NCBI GenBank assembly: GCA_903935095.1
Contig: CAIZQH010000021.1
Location: 434,001-498,000, forward strand
From: an uncultured Flavobacteriales bacterium
GTDB lineage: Bacteria; Bacteroidota; Bacteroidia; Flavobacteriales_D; Crocinitomicaceae
DNA: 64,000 nucleotides
Direction of reading: 5' to 3'
Made by a program: the position numbers and the translations under genes. Below are positions 45,846 to 54,669 of the stretch, piece by piece; the stretch's first letter is position 1, and every line of letters begins with the position of its first letter. The notes beneath the pieces were generated by a model. The model had not been told where the DNA came from and made no database searches. It worked only from the letters and a program-made list of their open reading frames with translations.

Positions 45846-46928
45846 ATGAACAATGATCTTCGTGCACTTCTTTCGCAAATCAGTCAGTTAGATATTCAAT
45901 TAACAACTCAGGCAGCAAAGTCGATTGACCGTTTGTTAACCATACGAAACTGGTTGATTGGAGGATACCTTTTTGAATATGAACAAAATGGATCGGATAG
46001 AGCGAATTATGGTTCCAAATTAGAGCAAACGATAGCGGAAACGCTTGATAGAAAAGGATTGTCTGAACGGAATTTAAAACTATTTAAACAGTTTTATGTA
46101 GTGTATCCCCAAATTATGCAGACAGTGTCTGCACTATTTAGTCTTCCAGAAAAGATAGTACGAACAACTTCTGCATTATCTCCTTTGTCCATCGGTTCAG
46201 ATGACAATGTCTCGAAGTTAATCGATAATCTCTCTTTTTCCCACCTCACGGAATTGATGAAAATTACAGATAAAGATAAAAGGCAATTCTATGAACTTCA
46301 AGCGGTAAAAGGAGCGTGGTCAGTACGGGATATAAGGCGGCAAATCAATAGCTTAAGCTTTGAAAGAACGACATTGTCTAAAGATAAACGAAAGGTGGTA
46401 GATTCCATTAAATCGAATAAAGTACAATCCTTACATTCCCTGATAAAAACTCCCTTTGTTTTTGATTTCCTGGATTTGCCTGATTCAATTTTAGCAGTTG
46501 AATCAGACTTTGAAAAAGCGCTGATAAGTGATTTAAGGAATTTTATGTTGGAATTGGGACATGGCTTTTGTTTTGAAGGGCAACAAAAGAGAATTGTTAT
46601 TGGCGGTGAGTATTTTTTTATTGATTTGGTTTTTTATCACCGAATTCTGAAATGTCACATCCTTATTGAACTAAAAGTGGATGGATTTAGTCACGCTAAT
46701 GTTGGGCAATTAAACACCTATGTTCAATATTTTAAGTGCCATGTTCAGGAAAAAAATGATAATCCACCTATTGGTATATTGCTGTGCACGAATAAAAACG
46801 ATGAATTGGTTGAGTATGCTTTGGGAGGTATGGACAAAAATTTATTTGTCACAACCTATCTAACGGCATTGCCAAGTCAGAATGAGTTGAAGAAATTTCT
46901 GCAGAAAGAAAAGAGAAAGATTGCTTGA
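45846..46928 (+). CDS. YhcG-like PD-(D/E)XK nuclease (DUF1016)
   Basis: 360 residues. The N-terminal helical DUF1016 domain (residues about 5-175, with IRNWLIGGYLFEYEQNG) is followed by a PD-(D/E)XK nuclease domain. Catalytic residues are visible as Asp260 in FFIDLVFYH and Glu275/Lys277 in LIELKVDGF, followed by VGQLNTYVQYF. This family is patchily distributed, often near restriction or mobile genes; its role is unclear. It stands alone between core genes, on the opposite strand to trpS, without a TAnnTTTG promoter. Confidence 0.88.
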   Translation: MNNDLRALLSQISQLDIQLTTQAAKSIDRLLTIRNWLIGGYLFEYEQNGSDRANYGSKLEQTIAETLDRKGLSERNLKLFKQFYVVYPQIMQTVSALFSLPEKIVRTTSALSPLSIGSDDNVSKLIDNLSFSHLTELMKITDKDKRQFYELQAVKGAWSVRDIRRQINSLSFERTTLSKDKRKVVDSIKSNKVQSLHSLIKTPFVFDFLDLPDSILAVESDFEKALISDLRNFMLELGHGFCFEGQQKRIVIGGEYFFIDLVFYHRILKCHILIELKVDGFSHANVGQLNTYVQYFKCHVQEKNDNPPIGILLCTNKNDELVEYALGGMDKNLFVTTYLTALPSQNELKKFLQKEKRKIA

Positions 46929-46936
46929 GAAATGAA

Positions 46937-47905
46937 TCAATAACCAACCTTCGTTCGAACGCGTTTTAAGACAGCATTAGCAACGGATTGTGCTTTTTGC
47001 GCACCGATTTGAAGGGCTGCATCAATTTCAGATGAATTCGCCATTAATTCATCGAAACGCATACGTTGTTTTTCAAATTTGCGTATGATCAATTCAAACA
47101 ATGCTTGTTTCGCATGTCCAAATCCATAGTTGCCACCAAGATAGTTTTCACGCATCGTCTGTACTTCGGTTTCGCTAGCTAGTAGTTGATACAAGGCAAA
47201 CGTGTGACAGGTATTTGGATTCTTTGGGTCTTCGAGTGGTGTGCTGTCGGAAACGATGGACATGATTTGTTTTCTCAGTTGCTTTTCCGGCAAGAAGATA
47301 TCGATGTAATTCCCTCTTGATTTACTCATTTTTTCACCATCCGTTCCGGGAATCAACATCGAGTCCTCGCGGATTTGTTCTTCCGGAAGGACCAATGTAT
47401 CACCATAAGCTAGATTGAAACGATTGGCTACATCCCGCGTCATCTCAATGTGTTGCTTTTGGTCTTTTCCGACAGGTACAATCTCCGCATCAAACAACAA
47501 AATATCTGCTGCCATCAAAATCGGGTAGGAGAAAAGTCCACCATTGACATCGTCTAAACGATCTGCTTTGTCTTTAAAACTATGTGCTAGGGTCAAACGC
47601 TGGTATGGGTACATACACAGCAAGTACCACATCAACTCAGTGACTTGGGGGACATCGCTTTGACGGTAGAAAACGGTTTTTGAACTATCTAAACCAAATG
47701 CCATCCAAGTGGCTGCAGTAGCGTAGGTATTTTGACGTAAGGTTTCACCTTCTTTGATTTGCGTCAAGGAATGCATATCGGCAATGAACAGGAAACTTTC
47801 ATTCGCTGGATTAGAAGCTAATTCAATTGCAGGAAGAATTGCACCTAAAATATTTCCTAAGTGTGGTGTTCCTGTACTTTGAATTCCTGTTAAAATGCGC
47901 GCCAT
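46937..47905 (-). CDS. trpS: Tryptophanyl-tRNA synthetase
   Basis: Class Ic synthetase charging tRNA-Trp. 322 residues. ATP-binding signature TGTPHLGN (HIGH equivalent) and EKMSKSRGN (KMSKS) are both intact; DILLFDAEIVPVGKDQKQHIE is the typical active-site wall. Its -7 element is on the minus strand at 47922-47929. Confidence 0.96.
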   Translation of the reverse strand: MARILTGIQSTGTPHLGNILGAILPAIELASNPANESFLFIADMHSLTQIKEGETLRQNTYATAATWMAFGLDSSKTVFYRQSDVPQVTELMWYLLCMYPYQRLTLAHSFKDKADRLDDVNGGLFSYPILMAADILLFDAEIVPVGKDQKQHIEMTRDVANRFNLAYGDTLVLPEEQIREDSMLIPGTDGEKMSKSRGNYIDIFLPEKQLRKQIMSIVSDSTPLEDPKNPNTCHTFALYQLLASETEVQTMRENYLGGNYGFGHAKQALFELIIRKFEKQRMRFDELMANSSEIDAALQIGAQKAQSVANAVLKRVRTKVGY

Positions 47906-47921
47906 TAGCTAATTCTTTTTT

Positions 47922-47929
47922 CAAAATTA
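47922..47929 (-). promoter_or_regulatory. -7 element of the trpS promoter
   Basis: Minus-strand TAATTTTG, 16 bases before the trpS ATG. Confidence 0.5.
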
Positions 47930-47974
47930 CTCATTTCTACGGAATCGAAGGATTCCAAAGTGTACTGAAAAACG

Positions 47975-47982
47975 TATATTTG
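47975..47982 (+). promoter_or_regulatory. -7 element of the plsC promoter
   Basis: TATATTTG, ending 3 bases before ATG 47986. A leaderless transcript is predicted if it is functional. Confidence 0.45.
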
Positions 47983-47985
47983 ACT

Positions 47986-48756
47986 ATGCGCAATTTTTTA
48001 GGTGTATTTGGATTGATTTGGAAGCTCTACATTGCATTCGTTTTTAGTGTTTTCGCACTCCTTTTTTACCCTTTATTTCTCGTGCTCATTATGAATCAAA
48101 ACTGGAAGAAGTTTAGCTTTAAACTATTCGTTATTTGGAGTTGGATCATGCGTTTTTGTTGCTTTTATGGCGTAAGAGTCATGGAAAAATCAACCTTACC
48201 TGAAGGACCCTACATCATCGTAGCCAATCACACTTCTTACCTAGATATTTTTCTCATGCATTCGATTTTACCGAAGTCACCGTTCGTATTCCTAGGCAAA
48301 AGTGAGATTTTAAAGTACCCCATTTTAGGGACCTATTTTAAAAATTTAAACATTCCGGTTTATCGAAAGAATAAGAGTAAAGCAGGACAAGCCTATTCCA
48401 TGGCACACAAAGCCGTTGCGGATGGTTGGTCCTTAGTGATTTTTCCAGAAGGGACAATTCCGGAACATGATTGTCCCAAAATGTATCCATTTAAGGACGG
48501 GGCATTTAAAATAGCAAAGACCATGGGGGTTCCCTTGTTGCCGTTAACGTTTACGAACAATTACAAACTTTTTTCCGATCCAACAGATATTCTGGGTCCT
48601 GCTCAACCGGGAATTTCCAGAGTGTATATACATCCATATTTTACAGTGGATGAATTGAGCGGTATGGAAATAAGTGAAATACGTCAGGCCTGCTTTGATC
48701 GAATAAATGCACCAATTATTAACGAATACCCACACTTATTCAAGGAAAATAAATAA
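47986..48756 (+). CDS. plsC: 1-acyl-sn-glycerol-3-phosphate acyltransferase
   Basis: Makes phosphatidic acid from lysophosphatidic acid at the inner membrane. 256 residues from ATG 47986. A hydrophobic N-terminal segment (about 3-33) is followed by the HX4D motif in VANHTSYLD and FPEGT, the glycerol-phosphate site. Longer in-frame starts run antisense into trpS and are rejected. gatC follows after 9 bases. Confidence 0.9.
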   Translation: MRNFLGVFGLIWKLYIAFVFSVFALLFYPLFLVLIMNQNWKKFSFKLFVIWSWIMRFCCFYGVRVMEKSTLPEGPYIIVANHTSYLDIFLMHSILPKSPFVFLGKSEILKYPILGTYFKNLNIPVYRKNKSKAGQAYSMAHKAVADGWSLVIFPEGTIPEHDCPKMYPFKDGAFKIAKTMGVPLLPLTFTNNYKLFSDPTDILGPAQPGISRVYIHPYFTVDELSGMEISEIRQACFDRINAPIINEYPHLFKENK

Positions 48757-48765
48757 TTTTGACAC

Positions 48766-49056
48766 ATGAAAATCACGGAAGAATTAATTGATCATATTGC
48801 ACACCTTGCACGTTTGGAGTTTCAAGGAGAAGATAAAATTTCCATTAAGAAGGACATGGAACGCATGATTGAGTTTGTGGATAAATTATCAGAAGTCGAT
48901 ACGACAAACGTGGAACCCTTGATTTTTATGTCTGAAGAAATCAATTGTCTGCGCGAAGATGAGCCGAAAGTTACAGTGACACATGAGGAGGCCTTGCGAA
49001 ATGCGCCCAAAAAAGATTCTGACTATTTCCGTATTCCAAAAGTATTGGATAAATAA
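48766..49056 (+). CDS. gatC: Asp/Glu-tRNA amidotransferase subunit C
   Basis: Small subunit stabilising the GatCAB enzyme, which amidates Glu-tRNA-Gln and/or Asp-tRNA-Asn. 96 residues with the family pattern IAHLARLEFQGED, MIEFVDKLSEVDT and the C-terminal LREDEP..APKKDSDYFRIPKVL. gatA and gatB are not in the window. Confidence 0.93.
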   Translation: MKITEELIDHIAHLARLEFQGEDKISIKKDMERMIEFVDKLSEVDTTNVEPLIFMSEEINCLREDEPKVTVTHEEALRNAPKKDSDYFRIPKVLDK

Positions 49057-49058
49057 AC

Positions 49059-49931
49059 GTGAAAGTATCTGGGTTTACGTTTATTCGAAACGCCATTAAG
49101 TTGGATTATCCCATTTTGGAGGCAATCCAATCCATTTTACCCCTTTGTGACGAAGTCATTGTGGCTGTTGGAAATTCAGAGGACGATACGTTGGGATTGA
49201 TTCAATCCATCGATCCAACGAAAATAAAAATCATTGAAACCATCTGGGACGATTCCCTGCGTGAAAATGGCGCAGTGCTTGCAGACGAAACAAATAAAGC
49301 GTTTCAGGCCATTTCAACGGACAGCGATTGGGCGTTTTACATTCAAGGAGATGAGGTCATTCACGAGAAAGATTATTCAGAAATCCGTGCAAAAATGGAG
49401 TTATATGTCAACGATCAAGAAGTCGATGGTCTTTTGTTTTCCTATCAACACTTTTATGGTTCGTACGACTTCATAGGCGCGTCAAATAACTGGTACAAAA
49501 ATGAAATCCGCATCATTCGCAATTCCTCCAATATTTACTCCTACCGAGATGCACAAGGATTCCGTAAGGATGATAATCAGAAATTAAACGTCGCAAAACT
49601 CTCTGCGGATGTTTTTCATTACGGTTGGGTAAAGGATCCAAGAGCGATGCAAGCAAAGCAAACATCCTTTCACAAGCTGTGGCACGATGACGAATGGTTA
49701 GAGAAGAACATTGAGGATGTGGAGTTTTTCCCTTACGAAGAACACATCAATGGGTTGGCGCGATTCAAAGGAACGCATCCACAGATCATGCAAGCCCGCA
49801 TCAATCGTTTGAATTGGACCTTCAAAGTAGATCCGAGTAGAAATAAAAAATCCCTCAAAAACACCTTGAAGGACTTTTTGAAATTCATCGGAATCGATAC
49901 CAATTATCGCAATTACATCCAAATTCGCTGA
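49059..49931 (+). CDS. Family 2 glycosyltransferase
   Basis: GT-A fold transferase of unknown acceptor, 290 residues. The start is GTG at 49059, 2 bases after gatC. N-terminal SGFTFIRNAIKLDYP and CDEVIVAVGNSEDDT resemble SPS-type GT2 enzymes; QGDEVIHEKDY near residue 105 holds the usual DxD-like acidic site (GDE). The C-terminus is basic. Its stop abuts the convergent trmB stop. Confidence 0.85.
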   Translation: MKVSGFTFIRNAIKLDYPILEAIQSILPLCDEVIVAVGNSEDDTLGLIQSIDPTKIKIIETIWDDSLRENGAVLADETNKAFQAISTDSDWAFYIQGDEVIHEKDYSEIRAKMELYVNDQEVDGLLFSYQHFYGSYDFIGASNNWYKNEIRIIRNSSNIYSYRDAQGFRKDDNQKLNVAKLSADVFHYGWVKDPRAMQAKQTSFHKLWHDDEWLEKNIEDVEFFPYEEHINGLARFKGTHPQIMQARINRLNWTFKVDPSRNKKSLKNTLKDFLKFIGIDTNYRNYIQIR

Positions 49932-50633
49932 TTAAGAAATCTTGAATTTACAGTATTTGATTTTGTATCCTCGTGAGGAAAATAATTTCTCGTAATACGT
50001 TTGTATGTGGAAAATCTCTCGTGTATCTTGATCCAAATCCTCCGGCAGATTCGCATATAAGTCCCAGGTTGATTCTAAACAGTCATATTTGTTCTCTTCA
50101 ATTTGCTCCAAGGTGTATTCAAATAAAATATCGCTGTCCGTTTTCATATGAATGATGCCGCCGGGTTTTAATATTTTCTTGTAACGATCGATAAAGAGGG
50201 GAGAGGACAAGCGTTTTCGCGCTTTATTCGGCTGCGGATCCGAGAAGGTTAACCAAATTTCATCCACTTCGTGTTCCCCAAAGTAATCGAGAATAAAGTC
50301 GATGCGCGTGCGCAAAAAGGCCACATTCTTCAAATTGGTTTCCAATGCATCTTTTGCGCCAATATAGATGCGATTTCCTTTTAAATCAACGCCGATAAAG
50401 TTCTTCTCCGGATATTTGCGTCCAAGTCCAACGGAATATTCTCCTTTTCCACATCCAAGTTCTAAGATGATCGGATTTTCGTTCTGAAACACCTCCGAAC
50501 GCCAATTGCCTTGAATCGGAAAAGGTTCACGAAATACAGGTTCATAAACATTGGAGAATGACTTAAGGGCTTCAAATCGTAAAAGTTTATCTTTTCCCAC
50601 GGAGTGTTTGTTTGGATAGGTGTAATTCTTCAA
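49932..50633 (-). CDS. trmB: tRNA (guanine-46-N7)-methyltransferase
   Basis: SAM-dependent N7 methylation of G46 in tRNA variable loops. 233 residues. SAM site LELGCGKGEYSVGLGRKYP; FIGVDLKGNRI; and the signature WLTFSDPQPNKARKRL with substrate-recognition residues. The start appears to be TTG at 50633; the nearby upstream minus-strand TAATTTCG is a one-mismatch -7 element. Confidence 0.94.
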   Translation of the reverse strand: MKNYTYPNKHSVGKDKLLRFEALKSFSNVYEPVFREPFPIQGNWRSEVFQNENPIILELGCGKGEYSVGLGRKYPEKNFIGVDLKGNRIYIGAKDALETNLKNVAFLRTRIDFILDYFGEHEVDEIWLTFSDPQPNKARKRLSSPLFIDRYKKILKPGGIIHMKTDSDILFEYTLEQIEENKYDCLESTWDLYANLPEDLDQDTREIFHIQTYYEKLFSSRGYKIKYCKFKIS

Positions 50634-50695
50634 AAGAAAAACGCGAAATTATAACTTATTTTAGACTAAAGCAGCGTAGTCTCACTTTCACTGTA

Positions 50696-50703
50696 TAAAT
50701 TTG
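50696..50703 (+). promoter_or_regulatory. -7 element before the acidic hypothetical gene
   Basis: TAAATTTG, ending 3 bases before ATG 50707. Predicted leaderless start. Confidence 0.45.
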
Positions 50704-50706
50704 TCC

Positions 50707-51273
50707 ATGCATTTTGTCGAACCTTATTTCAACTGGCGTGGAGATTACGTCGCAGCGGAGGATCCACTTTCTCCGTTTTTCGAACGCGAGTACAGTGAAT
50801 TTGAGTTCACAAATAGCATTTACGACTTCTACATTCATCCGCAATGGGATTCCATTGGTTCGCCGACTTTGTTTATCAAAATCCTCATGGTCGATTACGA
50901 TGCGGCGTATGCCATCATTGAGTTAATCGGCGAATGGAACGATGCGATTGAAAACGACATCATGATCTTGAAGCGCGATGTCATCGATGTCCTTATTCAA
51001 CAAGGAATCAATCAATTTATCCTTATTGGAGAAAACGTGCTCAATTTCCATTATTCGGATGATTGTTACTATGAAGAATGGTTCGATGATGTCGAAGAAG
51101 GTTGGATTGCGATGGTGAACTTTCACGAGCACGTTGTGCGCGAATTTGAACGCATCAACATTGATCATTACTTCGTCATGGGTGGAGAGTTGGAGGACAT
51201 CGAATGGCGTACCTATAAACCTCAGCATTTCTATGAAAAAGTAGAGGCGCTTGTGACAAAGCGCCTCGGGTAA
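50707..51273 (+). CDS. Acidic hypothetical protein
   Basis: 188 residues, strongly acidic, rich in Trp, Tyr and Phe, with no signal peptide or membrane helix. Distinctive segments: FNWRGDYVAAEDPLSPFF, HPQWDSIGSPTLFIK, YYEEWFDDVEEGW. I recognise no family; it has the look of a conserved cytoplasmic Bacteroidota protein. A GC-rich hairpin lies within its last codons. Confidence 0.7.
   Translation: MHFVEPYFNWRGDYVAAEDPLSPFFEREYSEFEFTNSIYDFYIHPQWDSIGSPTLFIKILMVDYDAAYAIIELIGEWNDAIENDIMILKRDVIDVLIQQGINQFILIGENVLNFHYSDDCYYEEWFDDVEEGWIAMVNFHEHVVREFERINIDHYFVMGGELEDIEWRTYKPQHFYEKVEALVTKRLG
51244..51267. terminator. Hairpin overlapping the 3' end of the acidic protein gene
   Basis: GAGGCGCTT-GTGACA-AAGCGCCTC, perfect 9-bp GC-rich stem ending 6 bases before the stop region. 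On the minus strand it is followed by TACTTTTTC, so it may terminate the convergent POT transporter transcript. Confidence 0.5.
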
Positions 51274-51295
51274 TTATTCTATTTAGCTGTAGCGC

Positions 51296-52768
51296 TTATT
51301 CAGCGCGATCAGCAATCAATTTATTTAAGAAGAAAGAAGCAATAATTACGACTGCTCCGGTAATCAACGCGTATAGTGCTAATTGTTGATACCCATCTGT
51401 ATAGGCAATCATGCGCTCCATTGGACTCGCGTCTTTTTTCGGACTGGCCATTCCTGCACCTAAGATTCCAGCAGCATATTGTCCGTATGCAGATGCCAAG
51501 AACCACATTCCCATCATGACTCCCCATAAGTGTTTCGGAGATAATTTAGTCATCAAAGATAAGCCAATGGGTGATAAAAACAGCTCACCAATCGAAATCA
51601 CCAAGTAAGCAAATGTGAATAATCCAAGGGAAGCAAGTCCAGCGTTATCCAACAAAAATCGCGTGTAATAAAACAAGTAGAAGGAAACACTTAAGAAAAT
51701 GAAGGCCAATCCAAATTTCATGAAGTAATTCGGCTCTAATTTTCTTTTAGCCAACCAAATCCACATCAAGCCGATAAAGACACTCAGGATAATCACGAAA
51801 AGTGAATTAGCGGAGTTATTGACCACATTCGGATCAAATTTAAGTCCGAGCATGTCATTTGAAATTAATTTTTCAGCATATAAACTTAAAGACCCACCAC
51901 TTTGCTCAAAGAAGGACCAAAAGATAATCGATAGGAAAATGAAAATCATCGCCCCCACTAATTTTCTATTTTGTTCCCAGTTCAGTTTACTCATTTCATA
52001 GATTAAATAGAGTAGGGTTGCTGGACCAATAATGTACATGAAGATGTCTGTGTAAGCAGTATTGGTAATCATTGTGTAAATAAACGGAATGGATAATATC
52101 GATCCTCCATATACCAAATACTGATTTCTTTTGGCTTTTTTCTCATCTACTTTCACAGGTGATTGTCCAATTGGACCTAGGTTTTTGCGAGTCAACAAAA
52201 AATTAAGTAACCCTACCAACATGAAGATCCCGGATAAAGCAAATGCCATGTTCCATGAATAGGTTTTCCCGACATACACGCAAAGTCCACCGCCAAACAA
52301 CGCACCAAGGTTGATTCCTGCGTAGAATAAACTAAATCCTGCATCGCGACGCGAATCGCCAGCGCGGTACAATTCTCCAACCATGGTGGAAATGTTTGGC
52401 TTAAAAAATCCGGTACCAATGATGATCAAACAAATTCCATAAAAGAAATTTGCTTTTGCGTCTAATCCAAGGATCAAACTACCGAGGATCATCAGAATTC
52501 CACCCCAAAGCAGCGATTTTTGAAACCCAAGGATTTTATCCGCGAAGAGTCCGCCAATGAAGGTGAATGCATAGACGAATGCCTGTATCGCACCATATTT
52601 TAAATTGGCTTCTTGATCCGAAAAGAAAAGAATGTTCGTCATAAATACGACCAACATTCCCCGATTCCCATAGAAACAGAAACGTTCCCACATTTCTGTG
52701 AAAAATAGACTCCAAATCTGTTTTGGGTATTTTCCTTCAAAGCTCTGTATTTGCTCGAGTGTTTGCAT
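51296..52768 (-). CDS. POT-family proton-coupled di/tripeptide transporter
   Basis: 490 residues, major facilitator fold with about 12-14 helices. The first helix carries the POT motif FTEMWERFCFYGNRGMLV (the ExxER proton site); GTGFFKPNISTMVGELY and FSLFYAGINLGA are further POT signatures. It follows a second POT gene on the same strand, separated from it by a terminator hairpin, so the two may be independently transcribed. Confidence 0.92.
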   Translation of the reverse strand: MQTLEQIQSFEGKYPKQIWSLFFTEMWERFCFYGNRGMLVVFMTNILFFSDQEANLKYGAIQAFVYAFTFIGGLFADKILGFQKSLLWGGILMILGSLILGLDAKANFFYGICLIIIGTGFFKPNISTMVGELYRAGDSRRDAGFSLFYAGINLGALFGGGLCVYVGKTYSWNMAFALSGIFMLVGLLNFLLTRKNLGPIGQSPVKVDEKKAKRNQYLVYGGSILSIPFIYTMITNTAYTDIFMYIIGPATLLYLIYEMSKLNWEQNRKLVGAMIFIFLSIIFWSFFEQSGGSLSLYAEKLISNDMLGLKFDPNVVNNSANSLFVIILSVFIGLMWIWLAKRKLEPNYFMKFGLAFIFLSVSFYLFYYTRFLLDNAGLASLGLFTFAYLVISIGELFLSPIGLSLMTKLSPKHLWGVMMGMWFLASAYGQYAAGILGAGMASPKKDASPMERMIAYTDGYQQLALYALITGAVVIIASFFLNKLIADRAE

Positions 52769-52791
52769 TTTTTAAGTTATTTGGTAAATAA

Positions 52792-52815
52792 AAAGCCTCT
52801 GATTTCAGAGGCTTT
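52792..52815 (-). terminator. Terminator between the two POT genes
   Basis: AAAGCCTCTGA / TCAGAGGCTTT (up to 11 bp with a tight loop), with A-rich sequence on the left giving a U-run for the minus transcript from the second POT gene. Confidence 0.82.
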
Positions 52816-52824
52816 AAAATAATT

Positions 52825-54540
52825 TTATTGAACGTTATTTTCACGCATGACGCCGTTTAACCAGCGAAGCATCAAGAAGAGAATAATAGCTGCTGCCATT
52901 ACCAATCCAAAGTTCAAATAGAAGAAATTTTGTTTTTCAGGAATGGTTTCCCATAAGCTGGACAACATTCCGGATAATTTATTTCCAACGGAAATCGCTA
53001 GGAAGAATCCACCCATCATTAACGCAGTAATACGTGGAGGAGATAGCTTAGAAACCAGGGAAAGTCCCATCGGTGATAAACAAAGTTCACCTATGGTAAT
53101 GACACCATATGAAGCAATTAACCAAAGTGAACCTGCTTTAGCTGACATATCATTGGTAGCAAATACAGCTCCAACCATCACCAAAGCGGATAACGCAGTA
53201 ATGACCAATCCGATTGCGATTTTCGTCGGCGTGCTAGGCTCTCTTTTGCGACGACGCATCCATCCGAAGAATCCAACAATAATAGGAGTTAAGGTAACCA
53301 CCCAGAATGGGTTAATGGATTGATACAACTCCGTTGAATATAATTTCATGTCTTTACCTTTCGCAGGAACTTCATCCTTCGGTAAGGTTGCAAAGTACTT
53401 ACGAGAGCTTTCCAATTGAGAAATTTCACCAGAGAAATCTGCTTTCGCTTTCAATTCTGCTTTTGTAACTTTCGGCATTCCCTCTTCCACTTTTCTCATG
53501 GAATCAATGGTTGCTTTAAATTCGCTATCAGAAGAAGCAACGATTTCGTTGTTCACTACAACCTGCGCCATTCCAACACTTCCAGCTACGTTTGCTACGC
53601 CTTCAGACATTTCACGATTCGTATGGTCTTCCGCCCAAACCGTTAATGCATCTCCATTTTGGTGGAAAATCGCAAAGAATAAAATCACACACGCAAACAC
53701 CGCAAGCAATGCTTTAATCGCACGGCTTTCTTTCGCTTCTGATTTGAAGGCTAAATAAATAAAGAATGCAATCACAGGTAAACATCCAATAATGAAAGCA
53801 TCATTTGTATCTGATCCTAAGAAATTTCCAGGGATCATGTATCCAAGAATACCAAAAACGAACATTGGAAGAACCGTCATGGAGAAAATACGCACGGTGG
53901 ACATATCTCCTTCTTGTACGGGCTTTACGACATCGACATGCTTGATGTGCTTCGTTCCTAAAATGAATATAGCCACACCGACTAACATTCCAATTCCTGC
54001 CGCTGCAAATGCATGTCCCCAACCGTAATTGATGCGCATGTATGCGGCAACGAAGTTACAAATGAATGCTCCGATGTTAATTCCCATATAGAAAATGTTG
54101 TATCCCGCATCTTTTTTATCCTTCATGTCATCTGCGCTATACAGATTCCCAACAAGGGTAGAAATGTTTGGTTTAAAGAATCCATTTCCAAGAATGATCA
54201 GCATCAAGGCAACGTAAAACGCGGTTTCGTTGTGAATGGAAAGACAGAAATATCCAGCAGACATCATGATTCCACCCATAATGATCGAACGACGATACCC
54301 TAAAATACGATCGGCTAAAAGTCCGCCAATAAAAGGCGTCAGATACACTAATCCTAAATACGTTCCATAGATGTCAGATTTTTTTTGTGGATCAAAGCCC
54401 ATTCCGCCATTGTTCCATCCATCAATCATATAAAGGGAGAAAATCCCAAGCATCAGATAGTAGCCAAAGCGCTCCCACATTTCCGTTCCGAACAAGTACC
54501 AAAGTCCTATTGGATGTCCTTTTTGTCCATTATTTTCCAT
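52825..54540 (-). CDS. POT-family oligopeptide transporter with periplasmic-type insertion
   Basis: 571 residues from ATG 54540 (ATG 54549 is also possible). Same signatures as its neighbour: GTEMWERFGYYLMLG, GNGFFKPNISTLVGNLY and NIFYMGINIGA. Unlike it, a hydrophilic stretch of about 80-100 residues, rich in Lys, Glu, Asp and Ser, interrupts the helices around residue 310-400. Other Bacteroidota POT proteins have such insertions. Substrates are expected to be small peptides. Confidence 0.92.
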   Translation of the reverse strand: MENNGQKGHPIGLWYLFGTEMWERFGYYLMLGIFSLYMIDGWNNGGMGFDPQKKSDIYGTYLGLVYLTPFIGGLLADRILGYRRSIIMGGIMMSAGYFCLSIHNETAFYVALMLIILGNGFFKPNISTLVGNLYSADDMKDKKDAGYNIFYMGINIGAFICNFVAAYMRINYGWGHAFAAAGIGMLVGVAIFILGTKHIKHVDVVKPVQEGDMSTVRIFSMTVLPMFVFGILGYMIPGNFLGSDTNDAFIIGCLPVIAFFIYLAFKSEAKESRAIKALLAVFACVILFFAIFHQNGDALTVWAEDHTNREMSEGVANVAGSVGMAQVVVNNEIVASSDSEFKATIDSMRKVEEGMPKVTKAELKAKADFSGEISQLESSRKYFATLPKDEVPAKGKDMKLYSTELYQSINPFWVVTLTPIIVGFFGWMRRRKREPSTPTKIAIGLVITALSALVMVGAVFATNDMSAKAGSLWLIASYGVITIGELCLSPMGLSLVSKLSPPRITALMMGGFFLAISVGNKLSGMLSSLWETIPEKQNFFYLNFGLVMAAAIILFLMLRWLNGVMRENNVQ

Positions 54541-54647
54541 AAATATCATTTAGTTTACCTGCCGAATATAGTAAAAAAACATGGGTTAGATTCCATTCGG
54601 ATATTTCAATTACTGAATTTTTCACATCTGATTGAAAAAGAATCAAA

Positions 54648-54655
54648 TATATTTG
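54648..54655 (+). promoter_or_regulatory. -7 element of the tcdA promoter
   Basis: TATATTTG, 14 bases before ATG 54670. Confidence 0.5.
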
Positions 54656-54669
54656 CGAAAAAAAATACA

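Noticed and set aside
47827-47985. Longer plsC N-terminus
   Set aside because: It overlaps the trpS 5' end in antisense and lies upstream of the plsC -7 element.
54385-54669. Longer N-terminus for TcdA
   Set aside because: It is antisense to the POT gene; the family normally starts just before the LLSKEQMDRL segment.
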